DNA from: CAVTWY01 sp963738615
GTDB lineage: Bacteria; Pseudomonadota; Gammaproteobacteria; Burkholderiales; Burkholderiaceae_C
Length of the DNA stretch: 64,000 nt
Assembly (NCBI GenBank): GCA_963738615.1
Contig: CAVTXI010000012.1
Coordinates: 1,178,001-1,242,000 of the forward strand
Direction: 5' to 3'
This document shows, piece after piece, positions 34,696 through 43,266 of the stretch. Made by a program: the position numbers and the translations under genes. Positions within the stretch are counted from its first letter, which is position 1. Each line of letters opens with the position of its first letter. The notes under the pieces were generated by a model. The model was not told the DNA's origin. It saw nothing but the letters and a program-made list of their open reading frames with translations, and did no database searches.

Positions 34696-35729
34696 TCAGA
34701 CCTCCGAGGCTGTTGGGCTCGACCGTCGGCCGCGTCGACGCCGCAGGCTCGACCACCATGCCCGGCATCACCTGCGACACCACGCGGTCCCCCGGCGTCT
34801 TGTTGAACAAGCAGCCGCGTCACGTCGGGCCGCGAGTAGTGCCCCGCCGGGTCGGCCGCGGCCTTGGCCAGCGAGATCATGCCCAGGTCGATGTCGGCGT
34901 AGACCAAGCCTTCCTGCTGCTCGGGCAGCGGCTCGTGCATCAGCTGGCCGTCGGGCGCGTAGATCTGCGCGAAGCCGCCGCCCTCGAGCAGCAACTGGCG
35001 CTTCATCGGGTCGTCGCCGCACAGCATCTGCACCATCTCCTTGCTGACCGTGGCGCAAGGTGCGAGCACGAAGCACTGCCCTTCGACGGCGTAGATGCGG
35101 CTGGCAGCGTTGTTCACCTCGGGCCCCAGCGCGTAGGCGCCGCCGCGATAGAGCGAGAAGCTCGGCCACGCGGCGATGTGCACCTGCTCGTTCTGCGCGT
35201 ACATCGCGTACTTCGACAGCGGCTGCAGGTGTTCCCAGCAACACAGCGCGCCGATGCGGCCCAGCGGCGTGTCATGCACCGACAGGTCGCTGCCATCGCC
35301 TTCGCCGAACACCGTGCGTTCCACGTGCGTGGGTTTGAGCTTGCGGCGCTTGGCGATCGTCTCGCCGTCGGGGCCGATCATCCACTGGCCCATGTAGAGG
35401 CTGCCGCCCGACTTCTCGCTGTGACCCATCACGACGGTGATGCGGTATTCGCGCGCGGCCTGCGCAAGGCGGTCGGCCTGCGGTGTGCCGTAGATCAGCG
35501 AGTTGTCGTGATAGCGCTGGATGAACTGCATGCCCCAGGCCGGCGAGTCGAGCCAGATGAACCACGGGTAGCCGGGGATCCAGGTTTCGGGGAACGCGAC
35601 GAGCTTCGCGCCGCCCTTGGCTGCCTCGGCGATCAGGCGGATCGCCTTGTCGATGCTGGCGTCGAGGTCAAGGAAGGCGGGTGCTGCCTGCACGGCGGCG
35701 ACGCGGTACTTGGGGTGATTGACGGGCAT
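34696..35729 (-). CDS. Nitrilase/cyanide-degrading enzyme family (two frameshifts near the end)
   Basis: A carbon-nitrogen hydrolase of about 344 residues. The Glu-Lys-Cys triad is clear: E in AFPETWIPGYP, K in RRKLKPTHVERTVFG, Cys in IGALCCWEHLQPL. The CWEHLQPL context is that of true nitrilases, which turn nitriles into acids. The start at 35729 has GAGAGGA upstream. Coding is continuous to RPDVTRLL, shifts near 34806 to FNKTPGDRVVSQVMPGM, and probably shifts again near 34715 to end TASEV at 34696. The divergent AraC gene is the likely regulator and the flavoprotein gene follows directly. Confidence 0.87.
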
Positions 35730-35905
35730 GAGCGTTGTCCTCTCGCGGTTAGGGATGGCGGTCAAACCGGATGCTAGGAAGGCGCGACCCGTCACGCTTG
35801 TCTGCGCGTGGCAGCGTTCTTGACCGCGGAACGCACCCTGGCCAGCGCTCCTTCCCGATGGTTCCCCGATGGCGCACGCCGCCGTCTGCGCCTACCCTGC
35901 GCCAC

Positions 35906-36856
35906 ATGCCCCGCGTGCTGACAACCTCCAGCGTCGCTGCGCGAGAGCGCACGGCGTATTGGACCGACCTGGTCTGCGATGCCTACGTGCAGCTCGAGTG
36001 CGACCCTCATGCAGGCGCCGATTCGATCAGCGGCGAGATCGTCGCCGAACGCCTGTCCACGCTCGACCTGTCGCGCGTGACTTCCACGGCGCAGGTGGTG
36101 CGGCGCACGCCGGCCAAGATCCGCGAGAGTGGCGAGGACTACTTCCTGGCGAGCATTCAGACGCGCGGCCACGGCGTGGTGTCGCAAGACGGCCGCGACG
36201 CCGCGCTGGGCCCCGGCGACTTCGCGCTGTACGACAGCACGCGCCCCTACACGCTGAGCTTCGACAGCGACTTCCAGCAACTGGTGTTGATGTTGCCCGG
36301 CCCGACGCTGCGCACCGCGGTGCGCGACACGCACCGCTTGACGGCAACGAAGGTCGGCAGCGAACGCGGCGCCGGCCATCTGATGATCAACATGATCACC
36401 ACGCTGGCGCAAGACATCGGCACGCTGGCCCCTGCGTCGGCGAGTGCGGTTGCCGACAGCGTGACGCAGATCCTGGTCGCGGGCCTGTCGACGCTCGAAC
36501 CGGCGCAGCCGCCGCCCAGGTCGGCGCTGCAGGCGTTGCACCTCGAGCAGGTCAAGAACCTGGTCCGCCGCCGCTTCGCCGACCCGGCGTTCGGCGTGGC
36601 GCAGATCGCAACGGCGCTGCGCATGTCGCCCAGCACCGTGCACCGCGTCTGGGGCGCGCAGGCGTGTTCGGTGTCGGACTGGATCTGGTCGCTGCGGCTG
36701 GACGAATCACGCTCGCGACTGGGTGACCCGCGGTTCGCCGCGTGCAGCGTCAGCCGCATCGCCTTCGACTGCGGGTTCAACGACGCCGCGCATTTCAGCC
36801 GCGCGTTCAAGACGCGCTTCGGCTGCTCGCCGCGAGAGTGCCGCCCAGCCCGGTAG
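35906..36856 (+). CDS. AraC-family transcriptional regulator
   Basis: A 316-residue regulator. The N-terminal two thirds are an AraC-binding-like ligand domain (DYFLASIQTRGHGVVSQDGR, LGPGDFALYDSTRPY). The C-terminal 100 residues are a two-helix-turn-helix AraC domain (FGVAQIATALRMSPSTVHRVW, then CSVSRIAFDCGFNDAAHFSR). The ATG at 35906 is preferred because the longer frame from 35771 has no family similarity. It is divergent from the nitrilase-flavoprotein operon across 176 bases, a common layout for AraC activators of nitrile use. Confidence 0.92.
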   Translation: MPRVLTTSSVAARERTAYWTDLVCDAYVQLECDPHAGADSISGEIVAERLSTLDLSRVTSTAQVVRRTPAKIRESGEDYFLASIQTRGHGVVSQDGRDAALGPGDFALYDSTRPYTLSFDSDFQQLVLMLPGPTLRTAVRDTHRLTATKVGSERGAGHLMINMITTLAQDIGTLAPASASAVADSVTQILVAGLSTLEPAQPPPRSALQALHLEQVKNLVRRRFADPAFGVAQIATALRMSPSTVHRVWGAQACSVSDWIWSLRLDESRSRLGDPRFAACSVSRIAFDCGFNDAAHFSRAFKTRFGCSPRECRPAR

Positions 36857-36870
36857 GTCTGCCAGCCCGC

Positions 36871-37344
36871 TCAAACCAAAGGCGACCGCACCATCCACAG
36901 CTCGCACGCGCCTTCACGCGGCCCCGAGCGCAGCCACCACGCCGCGCCCTTCTTCACCGACCACCCTTGCGCCTGCCCGCACATCAGCAGCGCCGCGGCC
37001 ATGCCCAGCACCGGCTGGTGGCCGACGAAGACCACCGTGCGTGACGACGCCGCGGCGCCCTGCTTCGACCACCCCGTCGCGTCGAGCAGCCCCTGCACCG
37101 TGCCGCGATCAGGCGCCAGCGTGTCGACGAGCGCATGGTCGCGCTGCAACGCACGCGCCGTCTGCACCGCGCGCAGCGCCGGGCTTGCCAGCACGACCGC
37201 ATCGCTAGGCAACTGCTGGTGCAGCCACGTACCGACATCCTTGGCCTGACGCAGCCCACGCGCCGTCAAGCCCCTGTCCATGTCGTTGCCTCCAGCCTGC
37301 GTGATGTCTTCCGCATGCGCGTGGCGCCACAGCACCAGATCCAT
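36871..37344 (-). CDS. sixA: SixA-type phosphohistidine phosphatase
   Basis: A 157-residue histidine phosphatase. The catalytic motif is LWRHAHAED (R7, H8), with SPALRAVQTA and the late FVGHQPVLG giving the remaining active-site Arg and His. SixA removes phosphate from histidine phosphotransfer domains such as ArcB or the nitrogen PTS. It is small and has no signal peptide, so it is cytoplasmic. It is convergent with the AraC gene. Confidence 0.9.
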   Translation of the reverse strand: MDLVLWRHAHAEDITQAGGNDMDRGLTARGLRQAKDVGTWLHQQLPSDAVVLASPALRAVQTARALQRDHALVDTLAPDRGTVQGLLDATGWSKQGAAASSRTVVFVGHQPVLGMAAALLMCGQAQGWSVKKGAAWWLRSGPREGACELWMVRSPLV

Positions 37345-37470
37345 GTTCGACTCCTATGACACGAACGCACCGGCCGCGCTGTGCCCCCTCATCGACGTGT
37401 GAAGGCCATCGCGCGCCGCATGAAGTTTGCAACGGTCGGGACAGGCCCAACTCATAAAATTCGCGGTTCC

Positions 37471-38454
37471 ATGTCCGAACCCAAGCTCTCCATCATCGTC
37501 ATCGGCCGCAACGAAGGCGAACGCCTGCGTCGTTGCATCGATACCCTCGTCCAGCAAACACGGCAGATCGTCTACGTCGACTCGGCGTCGACCGACGGCT
37601 CGGCACAGATGGCGCGCTCACGCGACGTGCACGTGCTCGACCTCGACATGTCGCGCCCCTTCTCCGCGTCACGCGCGCGCAACGAAGGTTATGCGCTGAT
37701 GCGTCGCGATTTCCCCGACGCGCAGTTCGTGCAGTTCGTCGACGGCGACTGCGACGTCGACCCCGGCTGGCTGTCGGTCGGCTGCCGCCTGCTCGAGTCC
37801 AGACCCGACGTGGCTGCTGTCTTCGGCACGTTGAACGAACGCAACCCAAACGCGTCGGTCTACAACTACCAGGCGCACATGACCTGGAACCCGCAGGACG
37901 AAGGCGAAGTCGATTTCTTCGGCGGCAACGTCATGGTCCGCGTCTCGTCACTGGATGCAGCGAACGGCTTCCGCGAAGACGTGATCGACAGCGAAGACCA
38001 CGAGCTGGCCATCCGCCTGCGCGCCAACGGCGGCAAGGTCTGGTACCTGAAGCGCCCGATGGCGCTGCACGACCTGGCGATCTTCGACTTCGGCAAGTGG
38101 TGGGTGCGCACCAAACGCGGCGGCTACGGCAACGGCCAGATCATCACGCTGCACGGCAACGCCCCAGGCAAGCCGCATCGTCGCGACTGGAACAAGAGCT
38201 GGGTCTGGGGCTTGGCGCTGCCGACCTTCACGCTGCTGAGCGTCCTGGCCATCGGCTGGATCGGCCTGCTGCCGTTGGGCCTTTATGCGCTGAGCTTCGT
38301 GAAGATGTACCTGCGCAAGCCCGAAGACGGCGGCCGCCACGCCGGCTTCGCGCTGATCTCGGTGCTGCACAAGGTCGCCGAGATGTCGGGGCAGGTGAAG
38401 TTTTTGCTCGACAAGATGATGGGGCGGGGGCCGAAGATCATCGAGTACAAGTAG
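37471..38454 (+). CDS. Family 2 glycosyltransferase with C-terminal membrane helices
   Basis: A 327-residue GT2 enzyme. The GT-A domain starts LSIIVIGRNEGERLRRCIDT and holds the metal-binding DGDCDVDPGW and the acceptor DSEDHELAIRLR. Two hydrophobic segments near 255-290 (FTLLSVLAIGWIGLLPLGLY) anchor it to the membrane. It probably adds sugars to a lipid-linked or surface polysaccharide; donor and acceptor are not known. The ATG at 37471 is preceded by a TAAAAT box at 37455-37460. Confidence 0.88.
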   Translation: MSEPKLSIIVIGRNEGERLRRCIDTLVQQTRQIVYVDSASTDGSAQMARSRDVHVLDLDMSRPFSASRARNEGYALMRRDFPDAQFVQFVDGDCDVDPGWLSVGCRLLESRPDVAAVFGTLNERNPNASVYNYQAHMTWNPQDEGEVDFFGGNVMVRVSSLDAANGFREDVIDSEDHELAIRLRANGGKVWYLKRPMALHDLAIFDFGKWWVRTKRGGYGNGQIITLHGNAPGKPHRRDWNKSWVWGLALPTFTLLSVLAIGWIGLLPLGLYALSFVKMYLRKPEDGGRHAGFALISVLHKVAEMSGQVKFLLDKMMGRGPKIIEYK

Positions 38455-38492
38455 GGAGCGCAACGGTCCAGCGCGATGAACAGATCCACTTG

Positions 38493-38912
38493 TCAAGGGC
38501 ACGCACTTGCGGCCGCAGCGACGGTCCGCAACATCGAGCTGTGCAACGTGCCGAGCTTCGGGTCGTGCCCAAGCGGCGCACCTGGCGCGATATCAAACCA
38601 CTCGTCGCTGTACGGCAAGACTGCAATGCGGCACATATTGAACTTGGTGTCCAGACTCAGCCGGGCCAGCGCGTAGGCGTGCGGATGCAGCGCCTGCCGG
38701 ATGAGGAATTCACCGGCGAAGAGCTTGTCGGTTCGTTGGCTGGTCCCGAAGGCCGCTGCCACCTCGAACTGCGGCGCGTGGTCCTCGAAGACGGTGACGA
38801 TGAGGATGGGTCGAGGCTTCAACTCGACACCCAACGGCATCGGGAACCGGCACCACACGATGTCGCCCGCGGCAGGTTCGGGCCACCAGATCGTGCCCTT
38901 GTTGACGACCAT
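38493..38912 (-). CDS. PemK/MazF-like toxin candidate
   Basis: A 139-residue protein. The N-terminal part GDIVWCRFPMPLGVELKPRP, then ILIVTV, matches the first strands and conserved Arg/Pro turn of the PemK/MazF endoribonuclease barrel. The later segments are diverged. The ATG at 38912 lies one base after the stop of a small upstream gene, the usual antitoxin-toxin order. I am confident of the fold type, less so of toxicity: some PemK-like proteins have lost activity. The C-terminus (SSMLRTVAAAASACP) is unlike canonical MazF. Confidence 0.68.
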   Translation of the reverse strand: MVVNKGTIWWPEPAAGDIVWCRFPMPLGVELKPRPILIVTVFEDHAPQFEVAAAFGTSQRTDKLFAGEFLIRQALHPHAYALARLSLDTKFNMCRIAVLPYSDEWFDIAPGAPLGHDPKLGTLHSSMLRTVAAAASACP

Positions 38913-38913
38913 C

Positions 38914-39180
38914 TCAGAACAACGACGACTTGACCTTCGTCGGCTTGCGACCACCGGCCGCTCGCCGGATCCGTTCGAGTTGGCGCGCCGTGACCATGCC
39001 GTTGTCCGCCTCGTAGCGGGGGAGGTGCTTGTCAGCAAGCTGACGCATCGCGAAGTGAATCGTCTGCGTTTCGTCCAAACCGAGAACGGAAGCGAGCCGC
39101 TTGGCCGTCTCACGCGAGACACCCGTGGGCGTGTCGGCCTCGCGGTACCGGAAGGGAATCTGGGCGACGGAGGTGGCCAT
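38914..39180 (-). CDS. Putative antitoxin of the PemK-like pair
   Basis: An 88-residue protein of no family I recognise. The middle part (GVSRETAKRLASVLGLDETQ, then TIHFAMRQLADKHLPRYEAD) looks like a ribbon-helix-helix DNA-binding unit. The C-terminal tail (RRAAGGRKPTKVKSSLF) is basic rather than acidic. It starts at 39180 and its stop abuts the toxin start. Its position upstream of a PemK-like gene makes antitoxin the best guess. It is not a MazE/AbrB-type protein, the usual MazF partner. Confidence 0.62.
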   Translation of the reverse strand: MATSVAQIPFRYREADTPTGVSRETAKRLASVLGLDETQTIHFAMRQLADKHLPRYEADNGMVTARQLERIRRAAGGRKPTKVKSSLF

Positions 39181-39334
39181 GGCTCGCGGGCGACGTTGGA
39201 TATCCGAAAGATATCCTCCTGAGCGCCTCTCCGTCAAGCTGAGTCGCGCACTCCGCGCGGACGCACGACCGCGATCAATGCGTCCTGCCAATTCTTCCCC
39301 CATCGCAACGAACAACGAAATGAGATGCGTGATG

Positions 39335-39352
39335 TATGATGTTGTGCATCAT
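39335..39352 (+). promoter_or_regulatory. vapBC-2 operator-like palindrome with overlapping -10 box
   Basis: ATGATG (39336-39341), TTGTG, CATCAT (39347-39352) is an inverted repeat just upstream of the antitoxin ATG. A -10-like TATGAT (39335-39340) lies on its left arm. No good -35 box is visible. The arrangement mirrors the vapBC promoter at 3039-3074. Confidence 0.45.
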
Positions 39353-39364
39353 CGGAAGGTCCGT

Positions 39365-39592
39365 ATGCGCACCACCTTGACCATTGACGACGACGTCCTC
39401 GCGGCAGCCAAGCATCTGGCCGAGCGCCAGAACAAGTCGGTCGGCGAGGTCGTGTCGGCCCTCGCGCGACAGGGCCTGACGCGCGGATCACGACAGGGCA
39501 AAGCCGAACGCAACGGCATTCCCCTGCTGCGGGGCGGCACCACACCGGTGACCATGGAGCTCGTGAATCAGCTGCGCGACGAGTTGCCGTGA
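39365..39592 (+). CDS. VapB-type antitoxin (second locus)
   Basis: A 75-residue protein. MRTTLTIDDDVLAAAKHLAE, then NKSVGEVVSALARQGL, is the ribbon-helix-helix pattern of VapB/CopG-like antitoxins. The C-terminal NGIPLLRGGTTPVT resembles the toxin-binding tail of this subgroup. GGAAGG precedes the ATG. The stop overlaps the toxin GTG (GTGA). Confidence 0.87.
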   Translation: MRTTLTIDDDVLAAAKHLAERQNKSVGEVVSALARQGLTRGSRQGKAERNGIPLLRGGTTPVTMELVNQLRDELP

Positions 39593-40026
39593 CGGCGACG
39601 ACGTTTCTGCTCGACGTCAACGTCCTCATCGCCCTCGTCGATCCCGCGCACATTCAGCATGACCGTGCGCACACTTGGTTCTCGCGCGTCGGGCACAAGC
39701 GCTTCGCTACATGCCCCCTGACCGAGAACGGACTCGTTCGAATCGTCGGCCACCCGAAGTACCCGAACTCTCCAGGTCCGCCCAGCGCGGTGTTGGCATC
39801 GCTGGTGGCGATCCGAGCATTGCCAGGCCATATCTTCTGGCCCGACAGCCTGAGCATCGCGGACGAGACCTACTTCGCTGCAACGCTGTTGTCGAGCCAT
39901 ACGCGCGTGACCGATAGCTATCTGCTGGCACTCGCTCACACCAACAAAGGGCGCCTCGCCACGCTCGATCAGCGGCTCGCCACAGAGGTGGTACCCGGCG
40001 CAAGAGCCTCGTTGGAACTGATCTGA
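39589..40026 (+). CDS. vapC: VapC-type PIN-domain ribonuclease toxin (second locus)
   Basis: A 145-residue PIN-domain protein of the group often annotated as TA system VapC family. Acidic residues D9 (FLLDVNVLIALVD) and E46 (LTENGLVRIV) are clear, with further Asp in RVTDSYLLALA and ATLDQRL. The GTG start at 39589 overlaps the antitoxin stop by four bases. It ends ten bases before the convergent polA gene. It is not closely similar to the VapC at 3331-3762. Confidence 0.9.
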   Translation: MTATTFLLDVNVLIALVDPAHIQHDRAHTWFSRVGHKRFATCPLTENGLVRIVGHPKYPNSPGPPSAVLASLVAIRALPGHIFWPDSLSIADETYFAATLLSSHTRVTDSYLLALAHTNKGRLATLDQRLATEVVPGARASLELI

Positions 40027-40036
40027 CCGGAGGCCC

Positions 40037-42874
40037 TCAATGCGCCTCGTCCCAATTCCCCCCGAACCCGATCTCGGCCACCAGCGGCACATCCAGCTTC
40101 GCGGCTGACGCCATCAGCTGTGGCACGCGCTCGCGCACCCAGGCTTCTTCGGCATCGGGCACCTCGAGCACCATCTCGTCGTGCACCTGCATCACGATGC
40201 GCGTGGCGCGGTGCTCGTCGTCGATGGCCTGCTGCACCGCCAGCATCGCGAGCTTCATCAAATCGGCTGCGGTGCCCTGCATCGGCGCGTTGATGGCTTG
40301 GCGTTCGGCGGCGGCACGACGCGGGCCGCTGCCGCCCTTGATTTCGGGCAGCACGATGCGGCGGCCGAAGAGGGTTTCGACGTAACCCTGGTCGTGCGCG
40401 ATGCGGCGCGTGTCGTCCATGTAGCGCTTCACGCCGGCGAACCGCGCGAAGTAGCGGGCGATGTAGTCGCGCGCGGCCTTCTGCTCGATGCCCAGGTTGG
40501 TCGCCAGTCCGAACGCGCCCATGCCGTAGATCAGGCCGAAGTTGATGACCTTCGCGTAGCGGCGCTGCTCGCTCGTCACGTCGTTCAAGGCCGCGCCGAA
40601 CACCTCGGACGCGGTGGCGCGGTGCACGTCGATGTTGTCGGCGAACGCGGCCAGCAGGCCCGGGTCCTGGCTGATGTGCGCCATGATCCGCAGCTCGATC
40701 TGCGAATAGTCGGCGCTGGCGAGCCTGTGGCCGCGCGGCGCGACGAAGGCCCTGCGAACGCGTCGACCTTCTGGCGTGCGGATCGGGATGTTCTGAAGGT
40801 TCGGGTCGTTGCTCGACAGCCGCCCCGTGATCGCCACCGCTTGCGCGTAGGTGGTGTGTACGCGGCCGGTGCGTGGGTTCACCATCAGCGGCAGCTTGTC
40901 GGTGTAGGTGCCCTTCAACTTCGACAGCGAACGGTGCTCGAGCATCAGCGCCGGCAGCGGGTAGTCGGCGGCCAGTTCCTGAAGCACGTCTTCGTCGGTC
41001 GACGGCGCGCCGCTCGCGGTCTTGCGTTTCACCGGCAGGCCCAGCTTGCCGAACAGCACTTCGCCGATCTGCTTGGGGCTGCCCAGGTTGAAGGGCTGGC
41101 CTGCCTGCTCGTACGCCAGCGTCTCGAGTTCGGCCATGCGCTTGGCAAGGTCACGGCTTTGCTCGGCAAGTTGCGGCACGTCGATCAGCACGCCGTGGCG
41201 CTCCACGCGTTGCAGCAGCGCCGAGGTCGGCATCTCGATGTCGCGATACACCCGCACAAAGCCGGGCTCGGCTTCGATGCGCGGCCACAAAGCCTGATGC
41301 ACCGCCAGCGCCATCTCGCTGTCTTCGCCCGAATAGGTCGTCGCGCGCGCCACGTCGACCTGCGAGAACGCGATCTGGTGCACGCCCTTGCCCACCATGT
41401 CTGCGTAACTCAGGCCGCTGCGGTGGATCGTGCGTTCGGCCACGCGTTCGAGCGCATGTTGAAGATGCGCCTCGAGCACATAACTCTCGAGCACCGTGTC
41501 ATGCGCGTAGCCGCGCACCCGAATGCCGTGGTTCTCGAACACGTGCATGTCGTACTTGACGTTGGCGCCAACCTTCTTCGCGCTTTCGTCTTCGAGCCAC
41601 GGCTTCAGGCGCTCGAGAACATCGGCCAGCGGCAACTGCACCGGTGCGTCGGGGCCGTCGTGCGCCAGCGGCACGTACGCGGCCTCGAGCGGCTGCACGG
41701 CAAAGCTGATGCCGACGATGCGCGCGGCCATCGGGTCGAGCGAGTCGGTTTCGGTATCAAGCGCCACCAGCGGCGCAGCGCGCAGGCGCGCAATCCAAGC
41801 GTCGAGGGTCGACCAATCGAGCACGGTCTCATAGCGCCCCGCGGCCTGTGTCGGCGGTGGTGTGTCGGGCGCGAACAGCGCGCCTTGCGAGCCGACCGCT
41901 GCGGCAGGCTTTGCGGCAGCGGCACCCGTCGCCGCAGCGTCACCCGTGCCCACGGCCTCGAGCTCACGTCGCCACGTGCGGAAGTCATGCTGCGCGTAGA
42001 AGTCGAGCAACCCATCGTCGTCGGGTTCGCCGAAATGCAGCGCATCCATCGACGGCCAGCCTTCGATGCCCGCCGACAGATCGGCTTCGGTGACGACGGT
42101 GACCAGCCGCTTACCCATCGGCAGCCAGTCGAGCGCACGCCGCAGGTGCTCGCCGACTGCGCCCTTCATCGTCGGCGCGGCGGCCACCACGCCGTCGAGC
42201 GAGCCGTATTCCTGGATCCACTTGGCCGCCGTCTTCGGACCGACCTTATCGACCCCGGGCACGTTGTCGACGCTGTCGCCCACCAACGTGAGGTAGTCGA
42301 CGATGCGCTCGGGCGCGACGCCGAACTTGGCCTTCACGCCTTCGATGTCGAGCACCTCGTTGCTCATCGTGTTGATCAGCGTGACGTGCTCGTCGACAAG
42401 CTGCGCCAGGTCTTTGTCGCCGGTGGAGATCAGCACCTTCATGCCCTTGGCCGACGCCACCCTCGCCAGCGTGCCGATCACGTCGTCGGCCTCGATGCCT
42501 TCGATCTCGATCACCGGCCAACCCAGCAGCTTCACGATCTGATGGATCGGCGGGATCTGCAGCACCAAGTCCTCGGGCATCGCCGAGCGGTTGGCTTTGT
42601 ATTCAGGGTACAGATCGTCGCGAAACGTCTTGCCCTTGGCGTCGAACACGCAGACAGCCAATGCAGGCTGCTGGTCGGTACGCAGCTTCTTCAACATCGC
42701 GGTGATGCCGTGGATCGCACCGGTCGGGAAGCCGGTTTTCGACCGAAGGTTGGGCAGTGCGTGGTAGGCGCGGTAGAGGTAGCTCGAGCCGTCGACGAGC
42801 AGCAGCATGGGGCGCGTGTCAGAACGTGCGTTGTCGTCGTTGCCGCCTGGCAAAGTCGCTTGAGATTCGGGCAT
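40037..42874 (-). CDS. polA: DNA polymerase I
   Basis: A 945-residue Pol I with all three domains. The 5'-3' exonuclease begins LLLVDGSSYLYRAYHALPN. The 3'-5' exonuclease (from about residue 345) retains the DTE catalytic motif in LVALDTETDSLDP. The polymerase domain carries SADYSQIELRIMAH (motif A), RRYAKVINFGLIYGMG (motif B) and VMQVHDEMVLEV (motif C). It is the gap-filling and Okazaki-fragment enzyme. A Met at residue 23 is an alternative start. It is divergent from the DUF2782 gene across 32 bases. Confidence 0.98.
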   Translation of the reverse strand: MPESQATLPGGNDDNARSDTRPMLLLVDGSSYLYRAYHALPNLRSKTGFPTGAIHGITAMLKKLRTDQQPALAVCVFDAKGKTFRDDLYPEYKANRSAMPEDLVLQIPPIHQIVKLLGWPVIEIEGIEADDVIGTLARVASAKGMKVLISTGDKDLAQLVDEHVTLINTMSNEVLDIEGVKAKFGVAPERIVDYLTLVGDSVDNVPGVDKVGPKTAAKWIQEYGSLDGVVAAAPTMKGAVGEHLRRALDWLPMGKRLVTVVTEADLSAGIEGWPSMDALHFGEPDDDGLLDFYAQHDFRTWRRELEAVGTGDAAATGAAAAKPAAAVGSQGALFAPDTPPPTQAAGRYETVLDWSTLDAWIARLRAAPLVALDTETDSLDPMAARIVGISFAVQPLEAAYVPLAHDGPDAPVQLPLADVLERLKPWLEDESAKKVGANVKYDMHVFENHGIRVRGYAHDTVLESYVLEAHLQHALERVAERTIHRSGLSYADMVGKGVHQIAFSQVDVARATTYSGEDSEMALAVHQALWPRIEAEPGFVRVYRDIEMPTSALLQRVERHGVLIDVPQLAEQSRDLAKRMAELETLAYEQAGQPFNLGSPKQIGEVLFGKLGLPVKRKTASGAPSTDEDVLQELAADYPLPALMLEHRSLSKLKGTYTDKLPLMVNPRTGRVHTTYAQAVAITGRLSSNDPNLQNIPIRTPEGRRVRRAFVAPRGHRLASADYSQIELRIMAHISQDPGLLAAFADNIDVHRATASEVFGAALNDVTSEQRRYAKVINFGLIYGMGAFGLATNLGIEQKAARDYIARYFARFAGVKRYMDDTRRIAHDQGYVETLFGRRIVLPEIKGGSGPRRAAAERQAINAPMQGTAADLMKLAMLAVQQAIDDEHRATRIVMQVHDEMVLEVPDAEEAWVRERVPQLMASAAKLDVPLVAEIGFGGNWDEAH

Positions 42875-42906
42875 GCGGCAGATTGTGGCGCGTAGAATTT
42901 CGCGTC

Positions 42907-43239
42907 ATGTCCAGAGCCTCTTCGCTCATTCGTCGTGCGCTTCATTTGGCGCCAGCATGGGCGCTTGCCGTGGGCTGCGCAACGTCACTCGCGCAGTCGA
43001 CATCCACGGCCAGCCCTGGCGAGCCGGGCACGCGCCGCATGGTCATCGAAGACGACAACACGCGCATCGAAGAACTGCACGTGCGCGGCGAAGCCCAGCG
43101 CGTGGTCGTGCAGTCCAAGCGGGTGAACCTGCCGGCCTGGGAGATACGCCCAGACTCGCCGGGCCGCACGCCGACCGGTGACCAGCGCTTGCCCCGCGAC
43201 ACGGCCAACACGCGCATGTGGCGCGTGATGTCGTTCTAG
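42907..43239 (+). CDS. DUF2782 family exported protein
   Basis: A 110-residue protein. The signal peptide (RRALHLAPAWALAVGCATSLAQ) is followed by the DUF2782 core: RMVIEDDNTRIEELHVRGEA, QRVVVQSKRVNLPAWEI and a C-terminal MWRVMSF. Small periplasmic proteins of this family sit between polA and thrB in many betaproteobacteria; the function is unknown. TAGAAT at 42893-42898 is only nine bases before the ATG, which would give a near-leaderless mRNA. Confidence 0.9.
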   Translation: MSRASSLIRRALHLAPAWALAVGCATSLAQSTSTASPGEPGTRRMVIEDDNTRIEELHVRGEAQRVVVQSKRVNLPAWEIRPDSPGRTPTGDQRLPRDTANTRMWRVMSF

Positions 43240-43266
43240 CTCGCGCCCCCGACGCTCGCGCACGCG

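Noticed and set aside
40181..42895. 904-codon plus-strand frame opposite polA
   Set aside because: Shadow of polA. Composition is His/Arg/Val-rich without motifs, and all Pol I motifs are on the minus strand.
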